From: Pseudomonas deceptionensis
GTDB taxonomy: Bacteria; Pseudomonadota; Gammaproteobacteria; Pseudomonadales; Pseudomonadaceae
Direction: 5' to 3'
DNA: 64,000 nt
Assembly: GCF_900106095.1 (NCBI RefSeq)
Contig: NZ_FNUD01000002.1
Location: 3,555,501 to 3,619,500, forward strand
Numbering within the stretch: the first letter of the stretch is position 1; every line of letters begins with the position of its first letter. This document shows, one piece after another, positions 34,196 to 43,809 of the stretch. The notes below the pieces were generated by a model, which saw nothing but the letters and a program-made list of their open reading frames with translations, had not been told where the DNA came from and did no database searches. The position numbers were made by a program, and so were the translations under genes.

Positions 34196-36791
34196 GCACT
34201 GGTTCCCCTATACCTATCTGCGACGTGAGCAGAACTGCACACGTTTCACCGCCTTCACGCTGGCCGTGATCCAGGCCGTGGGCTGGATCTTCCTGCGCCT
34301 TGAGTCACCCAACTGGAAGGCCCTGCGTGAACAGCGTCGGCGCTTGTACCCGCACCTGGCCGACAAGCGCGCCACCATTGGCGACCCGTTGCGCTACGTC
34401 GTGCAAACCCTGTGGTTGCTGCTGGTACGCACCCCCGATCAGGACAAGACAGGCCGTCAACGTATCCGCTGGCGTGTGGGCTCAGCCCTGTCGGCCTTGC
34501 TGGCAATAGTGCAGCGGCCATGGAACCTGCTGTCCAATTCCTTTGAGCGACTGCCAGCAGCCATCAGCCCGCAAGTGAATAAAGGCTCCCATTGGTGGAG
34601 CAACATGCACTGGCCGGTGCGCAAGGTGCTTTACATCGCCATTGGCGTTTTGGCGCTGGTATTGATCCTGATCTGTATCACCGAGCCCTTCGGCTATCTT
34701 GCGCAGCTGGTCTTCGTTGTCTTGCTGTGGGTGCTGGCCATGCTGGTGCGGCGAATGCCGGGGCGTTTCCCGACCCTGCTGATGATCGTGTTGTCCGTGA
34801 TCGTCTCGTGCCGCTACCTGTGGTGGCGTTACACCTCGACCCTGAACTGGAATGACAACCTTGACCTGATCTGCGGCCTGATTCTGCTGGTGGCCGAGAC
34901 CTACTCCTGGTTGATCCTGTTGCTGGGCTACGTGCAAACCTCATGGCCGCTTAACCGCCAGCCGGCGCAACTGCCCCCGGACCCGGAGCAATGGCCGGTG
35001 GTGGATCTGCTGATCCCGACCTACAACGAAGAGTTGTCCGTGACCCGTGGCACGGTGTACGCGGCACTGGGCATCGACTGGCCAAAAGACAAGTTGCGCA
35101 TCCACTTGCTCGATGACGGCAACCGTCCCAGCTTCAAGACGTTCGCGGATGAAGTGGGCATCAACTACATCGCCCGCACCGACAACCGCCATGCCAAGGC
35201 CGGCAACCTGAACCATGCGCTGACTCTGATCGACGGCGACCTGGTGGCGATTTTCGACTGCGACCACATGCCTGCCCGCTCCTTCCTGCAATTGACCGTG
35301 GGCTGGTTTCTGCGCGACCCGAAACTGGCACTGGTGCAAACCCCGCACCACTTCCTGTCGCCGGACCCGTTCGAGCGCAACCTGGGCACGTTCCGTAACC
35401 GCCCCAACGAAGGCGAGTTGTTCTACGGCCTGATCCAGGACGGCAACGACATGTGGAACGCCGCGTTTTTCTGCGGTTCCTGCGCCATCGTGCGGCGTAC
35501 CGCGATTGACTCCATTGGCGGATTTGCTGTCGAAACCGTGACCGAGGATGCACACACCGCCTTGCGCTTGCACCGCAATGGCTGGACCTCCGCCTACTTG
35601 CGTATCCCCCAGGCAGCCGGCCTTGCGACCGAAAGCCTGTCCGCGCATATCGGCCAGCGCATCCGCTGGGCCCGGGGCATGGTGCAGATTTTCCGGACCG
35701 ACAACCCACTGCTGGGCAAGGGCCTGACGATCTTCCAGCGCATTTGCTACACCAACGCCATGATGCACTTTCTGGTGGGGTTGCCGCGTCTGGTGTTCCT
35801 CACCGCGCCCCTGGCCTTTCTGGTGCTGCACGCCTACATCATCTATGCGCCGGCAGTGATGATCCTGCTTTACGTGTTGCCGCACATGATCCACGCCAGC
35901 CTGACCAACTCACGGATGCAAGGCGCGTATCGCCAGACATTCTGGGGCGAGGTCTACGAAACGGTGCTGGCCTGGTACATCGCCCGGCCGACCACCGTGG
36001 CCCTGTTCAGCCCTTCGCGGGGCAAGTTCAACGTCACGGCCAAGGGCGGCATGATGGAGGAGAACCAGTTCGACTGGCAGACCGCCAAACCCTATCTGGT
36101 GCTGTCGCTGCTCAACGTGCTCGGTCTGGGTTTTGCCGTGTGGCGCCTGTTTACCGGGCCCAAGGACGAGATCTTCACCGTCATCGTCAGCGTGCTGTGG
36201 GTGGTTTACAACCTGCTGATCATCGGTGCCGCCGTTGCGGTGGCGGCCGAAGTGCGCCAGGTGCGCAACACCCACCGGGTACTCACCCGCTTGCCGGGCG
36301 CGATCAAACTGACCGACGGGCACAGCTACCCCTGCGAACTGCTCGACTACTCGGACGGCGGGGTTGGTTTGCAATTGAACCAGCCGCAACAACTGCCCGT
36401 CGGCACGCCGGTTTCGCTGATCCTTCAGCGGGGTAACCGAGAGTTTGTGTTCAACGGCATTCTGACCCGTTCGCGCGACATGTTCATGGGCCTGAGCTTT
36501 GCTCAGTTGCCGCCCGAACAAAAAATCGCATTCGTTCAGTGCACCTTTGGCCGCGCCGATGCCTGGCTGGATCACAACAGCGGGTTTGAAGCCGACAAGC
36601 CGATCCAGAGCCTTAAAGAAATTCTCGCCCTGGGCGTCAAAGGCTATTACCGCCTTTATGAATATTTGCCTGAGTGGGTCCGCGTCATTGCTCGACCTTT
36701 CTTGCGCGCTCTTCAGTGGCTGGGCAGCTTTTTGCCGCGCATGCCCAAAGCATCCACCCCCCTTATCTCCCGGCCAGTGAGCAGATCATGA
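34188..36791 (+). CDS. bcsA: Cellulose synthase catalytic subunit BcsA (UDP-forming)
   Basis: 867 residues. Inner-membrane family 2 glycosyltransferase: membrane helices on either side of the catalytic domain, with motifs LIPTYNEE, DDGNRPSF, DCDHMPAR, TEDAHTALR and QRIRWARGM (about 273-492). After the last helices comes a PilZ domain with RNTHR (RxxxR, about 693) and DYSDGGVGL (DxSxxG, about 719), the c-di-GMP switch that opens the active site. It polymerises glucose from UDP-glucose and threads the chain through the membrane. GGAGG precedes the ATG. Length fits E. coli BcsA (872). Confidence 0.97.
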   Translation: MAEHWFPYTYLRREQNCTRFTAFTLAVIQAVGWIFLRLESPNWKALREQRRRLYPHLADKRATIGDPLRYVVQTLWLLLVRTPDQDKTGRQRIRWRVGSALSALLAIVQRPWNLLSNSFERLPAAISPQVNKGSHWWSNMHWPVRKVLYIAIGVLALVLILICITEPFGYLAQLVFVVLLWVLAMLVRRMPGRFPTLLMIVLSVIVSCRYLWWRYTSTLNWNDNLDLICGLILLVAETYSWLILLLGYVQTSWPLNRQPAQLPPDPEQWPVVDLLIPTYNEELSVTRGTVYAALGIDWPKDKLRIHLLDDGNRPSFKTFADEVGINYIARTDNRHAKAGNLNHALTLIDGDLVAIFDCDHMPARSFLQLTVGWFLRDPKLALVQTPHHFLSPDPFERNLGTFRNRPNEGELFYGLIQDGNDMWNAAFFCGSCAIVRRTAIDSIGGFAVETVTEDAHTALRLHRNGWTSAYLRIPQAAGLATESLSAHIGQRIRWARGMVQIFRTDNPLLGKGLTIFQRICYTNAMMHFLVGLPRLVFLTAPLAFLVLHAYIIYAPAVMILLYVLPHMIHASLTNSRMQGAYRQTFWGEVYETVLAWYIARPTTVALFSPSRGKFNVTAKGGMMEENQFDWQTAKPYLVLSLLNVLGLGFAVWRLFTGPKDEIFTVIVSVLWVVYNLLIIGAAVAVAAEVRQVRNTHRVLTRLPGAIKLTDGHSYPCELLDYSDGGVGLQLNQPQQLPVGTPVSLILQRGNREFVFNGILTRSRDMFMGLSFAQLPPEQKIAFVQCTFGRADAWLDHNSGFEADKPIQSLKEILALGVKGYYRLYEYLPEWVRVIARPFLRALQWLGSFLPRMPKASTPLISRPVSRS

Positions 36792-39115
36792 GTCGTCTAA
36801 CTAAAAAAGCTGTCTTCGCCAGCCTCGCGCTGATGACCTTCGCCTCACAACTGATGTCGGCCCCCTTGCCCCTTCCGGGCAATTTGCCTGCGGCCACACC
36901 GGTGTCCACCACCGGGTTTGCCCAGACGGACCAGACTCTGCCGAGCTGGCCGGTCACCTATACGTTTGAGCAACTGGGGCGCGCCTCTGACAGCTTGCTG
37001 CTGGGTATCAGCAGCGCCGAACAGGTGGAATTCAGCCTGCGTCGCGACCGGATTGCCAGCGATGCCAGCCTGCAGCTGGAGTACACCCCTTCGCCGGCAC
37101 TGATCCCGACGATTTCACATATCCGGGTTTACCTTAACGACGTGCTGATGGGCGTAGTGCCTATCGAGAAAGATCAGCTCGGGCGTAAAACCACGCAAAA
37201 AATGGCCCTTGATCCGCGACTGATCTCGGACTTCAACCGGGTGCGCCTGGAGTTTGTCGGCCACTACACCGACATATGCGAAGACCCGGCCAACAGCACC
37301 TTGTGGGTCAATATCAGCCGTGGCAGCGGCATCACCCTGCAAGAGCAGGCGCTGAGCGTGCAAAACGATCTGGCGTTTTTCCCGCTGCCCTTCTTCGACC
37401 CACGCAACAGCAGCAAGCTTGAACTGCCGTTTGTGTTCGCCGCCAACCCGACCCTGGGTGAACAGAAAGCGGCCGCCATTCTGGCCTCGTACTTCGGTAG
37501 CCAGTCCAACTGGCGCGGTGCGCACTTCCCGGTGTTGTTCGATAACCTGCCGGGCGTACAAAGCAAGGATGCGATCCAGCCGACCGTGGTGTTCGCCACC
37601 AACGATCACCGCCCGGCCTTTATGAGCGACCTGGAGAAATTCCCGGCCGTGACAGCCCCCGTGGTCGAGATGATCGACCACCCGGACGCGCCTTACAGCA
37701 AGATCCTGCTGGTCATGGGCCGTAACGAAGAAGACCTCGCCACCGCCGCCAAGGCTCTGGCCCTGGGCGGTCACCTGTTACGCGGCTCACGCGTGACCAT
37801 CGACAATGTCCAGGAGCTGCAACCGCGCAAACCTTACGATGCCCCGGCATGGATGCGTACCGACCGGCCAGTACGATTTGCCGAACTGATCTCCTACCCG
37901 CAACAGTTGCAAGTCAGCGGGCTGCAACCGCGCCCGATTACCCTGGACATCAACCTGCCGCCTGACCTGTTCGTATGGCGTAACCAGGGTATCCCGCTGC
38001 GCACCCAGTACCGCTATACCGCGCCGTCGGCCAGTGATGACTCGAACCTGAGCATCAGCCTCAACGACCAGTTCATCACCAGCCTGCCGCTCAAGCGCAA
38101 AGACACCAGCAACCTCGAAGAACTGCGCCTGTCGGTGCTGTCCAACGACACCGCCAACGTCAACGACAAATTGATCGTACCCTCGCTCAAGATCGGTGAC
38201 CGCAACCGCCTGCGCTTCGACTTCAACTTCGCCAGCACCATGGGCAGTTCCCAGCGCGACCGTTGCCAGACCATCCTGCCGACCAACACCCAGGCGATCA
38301 TCGACGAAGACTCGACTATCGACATGTCCGGCTATCACCACTACCTCAGCATGCCGGACCTCAAGGCATTCGCCCGCAGTGGCTTCCCGTTCAGCCGCAT
38401 GGCCGACATGTCCGAATCCATCGTGGTAGTACCGTCCAAAAGCACACCGACCCAAATCAGCACCCTGCTTGAAACCGTGGCCAGCATTTCTGCCCGTTCG
38501 GGCTATCCGGCCTTCGGCGTGCGCTTGAGCGATGACTGGCAAACGGCGTCCAAACAGGATGCCGATCTGCTGTTGCTGGGCGAAATGGCCCCGGACCTGC
38601 GCGACAACCCGGACCTGAACGTTCTGCTGCAACGCCAGCGCGACATGCTGGTACAGCCTTACGGCACCACCCCCATCGACGCAAACAATCGCCGCAGCCT
38701 TAAACCGGACGCACGCAACCAGCCCGCCAATAAGGTTGAAGTGACAGCCCAGGCGCCGATCGCGGCAATCGTGGGCATGCAGTCGCCCAGCCACAACCAG
38801 CGCAGCATTGTCGCGCTGCTGGGCAATGATGACGCCGACTACAACCTGTTGCGTGAAGTGATGGGCGACAGCGGCAAGCTGGATGCTGTCTCGGGCTCCG
38901 TCTCACTGGTGCGCAGCAGCGGCGTTTACAGCCAGCTGGTGGGCGATCAGTACTTTGTCGGCAACCTGCCGTGGTACCTGCTGCTGTGGTATCAACTGTC
39001 CGAGCACCCGGTACTGCTGGCCGTGCTGGCCGTAATCAGTGTGCTGCTCACTGCCTTCCTGCTGTGGCGTGCCCTGAGCTGGGCGGCCAACCGCCGACTG
39101 CACAAGGATGACTAA
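36788..39115 (+). CDS. bcsB: Cellulose synthase periplasmic subunit BcsB
   Basis: 775 residues with an N-terminal signal peptide (cleavage near LMSA, about residue 22), large periplasmic carbohydrate-binding and flavodoxin-like domains, and one C-terminal membrane helix (LLAVLAVISVLLTAFLLWRAL) that docks on BcsA. Typical BcsB segments such as GHYTDICEDPANSTLWVNIS and VQELQPRKPYDAPAWM are present. The ATG overlaps the bcsA stop (ATGA), which favours this start over longer frames reaching back into bcsA. It guides the nascent glucan across the periplasm. Confidence 0.95.
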   Translation: MSRLTKKAVFASLALMTFASQLMSAPLPLPGNLPAATPVSTTGFAQTDQTLPSWPVTYTFEQLGRASDSLLLGISSAEQVEFSLRRDRIASDASLQLEYTPSPALIPTISHIRVYLNDVLMGVVPIEKDQLGRKTTQKMALDPRLISDFNRVRLEFVGHYTDICEDPANSTLWVNISRGSGITLQEQALSVQNDLAFFPLPFFDPRNSSKLELPFVFAANPTLGEQKAAAILASYFGSQSNWRGAHFPVLFDNLPGVQSKDAIQPTVVFATNDHRPAFMSDLEKFPAVTAPVVEMIDHPDAPYSKILLVMGRNEEDLATAAKALALGGHLLRGSRVTIDNVQELQPRKPYDAPAWMRTDRPVRFAELISYPQQLQVSGLQPRPITLDINLPPDLFVWRNQGIPLRTQYRYTAPSASDDSNLSISLNDQFITSLPLKRKDTSNLEELRLSVLSNDTANVNDKLIVPSLKIGDRNRLRFDFNFASTMGSSQRDRCQTILPTNTQAIIDEDSTIDMSGYHHYLSMPDLKAFARSGFPFSRMADMSESIVVVPSKSTPTQISTLLETVASISARSGYPAFGVRLSDDWQTASKQDADLLLLGEMAPDLRDNPDLNVLLQRQRDMLVQPYGTTPIDANNRRSLKPDARNQPANKVEVTAQAPIAAIVGMQSPSHNQRSIVALLGNDDADYNLLREVMGDSGKLDAVSGSVSLVRSSGVYSQLVGDQYFVGNLPWYLLLWYQLSEHPVLLAVLAVISVLLTAFLLWRALSWAANRRLHKDD

Positions 39116-40235
39116 GGCCATGCAACGGCTTGCGGCACTCGCCCTGACTTCAGCCCTGGGCTGCGCACCTCTGGTGGCGAGTGCGGCAGCCTGTGACTGG
39201 CCGGCCTGGGACAGCTACAAGGGCGCCATGATGAGCGCCGACGGGCGCATCATTGATGGCTCGTCGGCGAAAATGGCCACCACGTCCGAGGGTCAGAGCT
39301 ACGGGCTGTTTTTTGCCTTGCTGGCCAACGACAAGAAAAGCTTCGCCAGCATTCTTGAGTGGACCCGCAACAACCTGGCGGGCGGCAACCTTGAAGCGCA
39401 TTTGCCGGCGTGGCAATGGGGGCTTGGCAAAAACGGCAAGTGGCAGATCCTGGACCCCAACAATGCCAGCGACGCCGATCTGTGGATCGCCTACAGCCTG
39501 CTCGAAGCCGGTCGGCTGTGGCAGTTGCCAGAGTACGTGACGCTGGGCCAAAACCTGCTCTGGCGCAGTGCGGCGCAAAGCCTGCGCAAATTGCCCGGGC
39601 TGGGCCTGATGCTGTTGCCGGGTGATATCGGTTTTGACAGCCCTAAAGGCTGGCGCCTCAACCCCAGCTATTTGCCGCCGCAACTGCTGGCACGCTTTGC
39701 CCGGATCGCACCCATCTGGGCAGAACTTGGGAGCAACCAGCAGCGCATGCTGATCGAGGGGTCCCCCAAGGGGTTTGCGCCTGACTGGTTGTTGTGGAAA
39801 GCCGCCGGGGGCTGGGCCCCCGACAGCAAAAAAGACGGCTCGCTGGGCGACTACGATGCCATTCGTGTCTACCTGTGGGTCGGCATGCTGGCGCAGGACG
39901 CACCCAATCGCCAAACCCTGCAAAAGCACTTCGCCCCCATGGCCAGCCTCACGCAAACGCTGGGCTATGTGCCAGAAAGCGTGAATGCCTTGACCGGTAC
40001 ATACACCGGAACCGGTCCGGTGGGGTTCAGCGCTGCAATGCTGCCACTGCTGGCCAGCCTGAACTCCCCCGCGCTCGCGGTACAACAGCAAAAGATTCAG
40101 CAACAGCCGCCCGCGGCCGATGCTTATTACAACCAGTCACTGCTGCTGTTTGGTCAGGGCTGGGATGAACAACGCTATCGCTTTGACAAGGATGGTCAGC
40201 TATTACCTGCGTGGATAGAAACATGCCAAAAATAA
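39108..40235 (+). CDS. bcsZ: Periplasmic endo-1,4-beta-glucanase BcsZ (GH8)
   Basis: 375 residues with a signal peptide (ALGCAPLVASAAA) and a complete GH8 domain. The general acid glutamate lies in TSEGQSYGLFFAL (about residue 61) and the aspartate in ASDADLWIAYSLLEAGRLW (about 122), the expected spacing. It trims periplasmic cellulose and is needed for normal output. Overlaps bcsB by 8 bp and bcsC by 13 bp. Confidence 0.95.
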   Translation: MTKAMQRLAALALTSALGCAPLVASAAACDWPAWDSYKGAMMSADGRIIDGSSAKMATTSEGQSYGLFFALLANDKKSFASILEWTRNNLAGGNLEAHLPAWQWGLGKNGKWQILDPNNASDADLWIAYSLLEAGRLWQLPEYVTLGQNLLWRSAAQSLRKLPGLGLMLLPGDIGFDSPKGWRLNPSYLPPQLLARFARIAPIWAELGSNQQRMLIEGSPKGFAPDWLLWKAAGGWAPDSKKDGSLGDYDAIRVYLWVGMLAQDAPNRQTLQKHFAPMASLTQTLGYVPESVNALTGTYTGTGPVGFSAAMLPLLASLNSPALAVQQQKIQQQPPAADAYYNQSLLLFGQGWDEQRYRFDKDGQLLPAWIETCQK

Positions 40236-43200
40236 CAACATGGGCTTTCTTGCTCGGTGGTTTGTCCACCGCAGCCATCGCACAACCGACCACCGTGCAG
40301 GAGCAGCAACAGTGGCTACTGGAGCAGGTGCGGGTCGGTGAGGCCATGTACCGCGAGGACCTGGTACGCGCCTCATTGGCCCGATTGCAGTTGATCGCAC
40401 CGAACAACCCCCAGGCGCTGGTGGCATCGATTCGCCAGGCAATACTGGATAAAAAGCCTGAATTGGCCCAGCAACTCCTTGCTCAACTGCAAAGTGTTGC
40501 CCCCAATTCTGCGGCACTGCGTCAGGGCCAGAGCCTGATGAAGTTGCAAGACCCGCAAAGCCAGAAAGACTTGCAGCAGGCGCGGCTGTTTGCCGCCGCG
40601 GGGCGACCGGAAGAAGCGGCGGCGATCTTCGAGCGCCTGTTTGGTGATGCCCCGCCGGATTTCGCCACGGCGCTGGAGTATCTGCGCATCCGCAGCAACA
40701 TCGCGGGTCAGCACCCAAAAGTCATCGAGCAACTGCAGGTACTGGATAAACAGTACCCTGGCAACGCAGGCCTGCGCCAAACCTTGGCCGACCTGTTGTT
40801 CCGGGAAAATCGCCCCCAGGAAGCCCTGGCCGTACTGCAACAACTGTCCACCGACCCGCTTGCCAGCAAAGCGGCGGCCGAACGTGAATACACCTACCTC
40901 AGCAGCTTGCCCGTCGATCGATCGACAGCTCAGGCCTGGCAGGCGTTTGTAACGCGCTACCCGTCTTCCCCGCTCATTGGTGAAGCCAGTAAAAACCTGC
41001 AGCAACAGCAGCACTTGCTCGGTGACCCGGCATGGAACGCCGGCGCCCAAGGCAAGCAGATGATCGACCAGTCCCGCAACCCGGTGGCGGCTGAAGCCAA
41101 GTTGCGTCAGGCCCTCAAGCAATACCCCGATGACCCGACCCTTTATGGCGCACTGGGTATGGCCCTGTTCCGCCAGAGCCGGTACTCCGAGGCCAACACC
41201 AACTTCGCCACGGCGCGGACCAAGGAACAGGACACGTCCAACATCAGCAAATGGCAGGACCTGATGGACGCCAGTCACTACCGGATGCTGCTCAGCCAGG
41301 GCGACAAGGCCCTCGAACAAAACAACCCGGCCGCGGCGCGCAACGCCTACGCCCAAGCCCGCAAGACCAAGCCGGGGGACGCCGACCCGCTGATCGGTCT
41401 GGCCAATGTTGCCCGTGCCGAGCACGATGACATCCAGGCCGAAGCCCTGCTGTTGCAGGCCCGCCGTCTGGAGCCTACTAACGGCAGTGCCGTGCGTGGC
41501 CTGATGCGGTTGTACAGCGCGCAGTCCCCGGAAAAGGCCAAGAGCTTCCTCGACAGCCTGCCCGCTTCGAGCCAGAAGGACTTCGCCGGCCTGCGCCAAA
41601 GCATTGAACTGGACGAACTGAATCAGCAAGCCGCCACGGCCGAAGCCAACAAGGACTGGCCGAAAGTGGTGGCCCTGTTGAGCAAGATCCGCGACAAAAC
41701 CCCTGATGAGCCCTGGCTGACCTACCGCCTGGCCAATGCCCAGCGCCAGATCAATCAACCCGGCCCCGCCGATGACAGTTTCAAGCAGTTGATGCGCCGC
41801 CAGGGGAAAAACCCTGAGGCCGTGTATGCCTACGCACTGTATCTGTCGTCCAGCGACCGCGATGCCAGCGCCTTGAGCACGCTGGAACAACTGCCAAGGT
41901 CTCAATGGACCGACTCCATGCGTGAATTGGACGCTCGCTTGCAACGCAACGAGCTGATTGCCCGCGCCGACCGTCTGCGAGCGGCCGGCCAAGAGCCCGA
42001 AGCCATTGCCCTGTTGATGAGCAAACCGGACACCAGCGAGCTGATGACGGTCGCCGGCTGGGCCCAGGAGCGTGGTGATTACGCCCAGGCGCAAAACCTC
42101 TACAGCCAGGTATTGAAAAGCCAGCCGGACAACACCGAGGCACGACTGGGGCAAATCGAGACCCTGATTGCCAGCAAACAGTTGCCCGCCGCCCGTCAGC
42201 AACTGGCACAGTTCCAGCCCGCCACTGGCACCGTGCTGACCTCGTCGCAACTGCGCCGCGTGGCCAACTCGTGGGCCGCTGTGGGTGAACCCGACAAAGC
42301 CCGGGCAATGTACACACAGTTGCTCAATACCCCGCAGGCCGACCCGCTGATGTACCGCGATGCGGCACGGCTGATCGCTGCCAAGGAGCCGCAACAGGCG
42401 CTGGATTATTACGCCAAAAGCATGGCCACGGCCGGGTTGATCAGCCCTGAGCAGGCCAACCCCCGTGACGACCGCGCCATGACGATGGCCAGCCGCGAAA
42501 AGGACGATGATCAATGGCTGGCACGTAGTCTGCGCAGCGACGTGGATGAGCTGTACCAACGGCAGAACCCGACATTGCACTTGTACACCGACTACGGCTG
42601 GCGTTCGGACAGCGCATCTGCAGGCACGTCGGATACAGATACCCGGACCACCATTCTGCAACTGGACTTGCCGGTTTCCGACGGCACAGGATTTGTACGC
42701 GCTGAACAGCTCGATATGGATGCCGGCAAATTCAAGGCCGACCCGGACGGCCTGGTTCGCGAGAACTACGGTACCTGTGGTGTGTCGGTAAGGCGCAAAG
42801 GCACCACCGGCCCGGATTTCTCGGGCTGTGATGACCGCTCGCAATCGGCCAACGGCACCATGATGGCGGCCGGGTGGAAGAACGAGGTGTGGAACGTCGA
42901 TATCGGGCGCACACCCGACACCTTCAAAGTTCCCAACTGGCTGGGCGGCGTGGGCTACAGCAGCAAGATTGGCTCATTGGGCTGGACCCTGACCGGTTCG
43001 CGTCGCCCCATGAGCAACTCGATCCTGTCTTACGCCGGCGCAAAGGACCTCAATACCGGCGTCACCTGGGGCGGCGTGACTTCCAACGGCGTGACCTTGA
43101 GCCTGAGCCACGACGAAGGGGGCGTGGATGGCGTATGGGCCAGTTTCGGGCAGCACTGGTTGCGCGGCAAGAATGTGGAAGACAACCACAAGAGCACAGC

Positions 43201-43753
43201 CATGGCGGGTTACTACTATCGCCTGGTCGAGCGCGCCGACGAGCGTATGCGCACCGGCCTGACACTGATGTATTGGGGTTATGACAAGGACCTGAGCGAG
43301 TACACCCTGGGCCAGGGCGGCTACTACAGCCCACAGAAGTACTACTCGATCGGCGTGCCGCTGAACTATGCGTTCCGTACCGCTAACTGGTCGGTGTCAC
43401 TGGAAAGTTCGGTGAGCTGGTCGTATGCCAAGACCGATGCCAACGACCTGTATCCGCTGAGCGGGTTGAACGACAAGCTGTTGCAGCAACTGGACAATGC
43501 AGGCTTCGAGCTGTCCGATGGCCTGGGGCAGACGTCGGGCGGCAGCAGCACCGGCATCGGCTACCGCGTGCAGGGGCTGGCAGAACGCAGGTTGACGGAC
43601 AATCTGGTGCTGGGGGGTGGCTTGCTCTATCAACACAGTGACAGCTACGCGCCAAGCCGGGCGATGCTGTACCTGCGTTACACCTTCGATGTGTGGCAAG
43701 GCAACTTGCCAATGCCGGTGCAGCCGCTGATCCCGTATGCCGACTTCAGGTAA
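40223..43753 (+). CDS. bcsC: Cellulose export protein BcsC (TPR scaffold and outer-membrane barrel)
   Basis: About 1176 residues. A signal peptide (WAFLLGGLSTAAIAQ) leads into a long periplasmic superhelix of tetratricopeptide repeats (about 30-760), then a C-terminal 16-strand-type BcsC beta-barrel beginning near PTLHLYTDYGWRSDSAS and ending YADFR with terminal aromatic residue. It takes cellulose through the peptidoglycan and outer membrane. ATG 40223 places a normal signal peptide first; a GTG four codons earlier (40211) is less likely. Last gene of the operon, closed by the hairpin at 43771. Confidence 0.95.
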   Translation: MPKITTWAFLLGGLSTAAIAQPTTVQEQQQWLLEQVRVGEAMYREDLVRASLARLQLIAPNNPQALVASIRQAILDKKPELAQQLLAQLQSVAPNSAALRQGQSLMKLQDPQSQKDLQQARLFAAAGRPEEAAAIFERLFGDAPPDFATALEYLRIRSNIAGQHPKVIEQLQVLDKQYPGNAGLRQTLADLLFRENRPQEALAVLQQLSTDPLASKAAAEREYTYLSSLPVDRSTAQAWQAFVTRYPSSPLIGEASKNLQQQQHLLGDPAWNAGAQGKQMIDQSRNPVAAEAKLRQALKQYPDDPTLYGALGMALFRQSRYSEANTNFATARTKEQDTSNISKWQDLMDASHYRMLLSQGDKALEQNNPAAARNAYAQARKTKPGDADPLIGLANVARAEHDDIQAEALLLQARRLEPTNGSAVRGLMRLYSAQSPEKAKSFLDSLPASSQKDFAGLRQSIELDELNQQAATAEANKDWPKVVALLSKIRDKTPDEPWLTYRLANAQRQINQPGPADDSFKQLMRRQGKNPEAVYAYALYLSSSDRDASALSTLEQLPRSQWTDSMRELDARLQRNELIARADRLRAAGQEPEAIALLMSKPDTSELMTVAGWAQERGDYAQAQNLYSQVLKSQPDNTEARLGQIETLIASKQLPAARQQLAQFQPATGTVLTSSQLRRVANSWAAVGEPDKARAMYTQLLNTPQADPLMYRDAARLIAAKEPQQALDYYAKSMATAGLISPEQANPRDDRAMTMASREKDDDQWLARSLRSDVDELYQRQNPTLHLYTDYGWRSDSASAGTSDTDTRTTILQLDLPVSDGTGFVRAEQLDMDAGKFKADPDGLVRENYGTCGVSVRRKGTTGPDFSGCDDRSQSANGTMMAAGWKNEVWNVDIGRTPDTFKVPNWLGGVGYSSKIGSLGWTLTGSRRPMSNSILSYAGAKDLNTGVTWGGVTSNGVTLSLSHDEGGVDGVWASFGQHWLRGKNVEDNHKSTAMAGYYYRLVERADERMRTGLTLMYWGYDKDLSEYTLGQGGYYSPQKYYSIGVPLNYAFRTANWSVSLESSVSWSYAKTDANDLYPLSGLNDKLLQQLDNAGFELSDGLGQTSGGSSTGIGYRVQGLAERRLTDNLVLGGGLLYQHSDSYAPSRAMLYLRYTFDVWQGNLPMPVQPLIPYADFR

Positions 43754-43770
43754 CAACGCAACTGCATAAA

Positions 43771-43805
43771 CGTAGCAGCTGCCGCAGCCTGCGGCAGCTG
43801 CTACG
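43771..43805. terminator. Perfect 16-bp-arm hairpin between convergent bcsC and gor
   Basis: CGTAGCAGCTGCCGCA (43771-43786) pairs with TGCGGCAGCTGCTACG (43790-43805) around GCC. A Pseudomonas REP-type palindrome; no T-run follows, but its place between two converging genes suits a bidirectional end. Confidence 0.75.
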
Positions 43806-43809
43806 GGCC

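Noticed and set aside
40373..42844. Very long open frame antisense to bcsC
   Set aside because: It is a shadow of high-G+C codon use in bcsC; no domain resemblance, and similar shadows lie opposite acyl-CoA ligase, galU and pgm.
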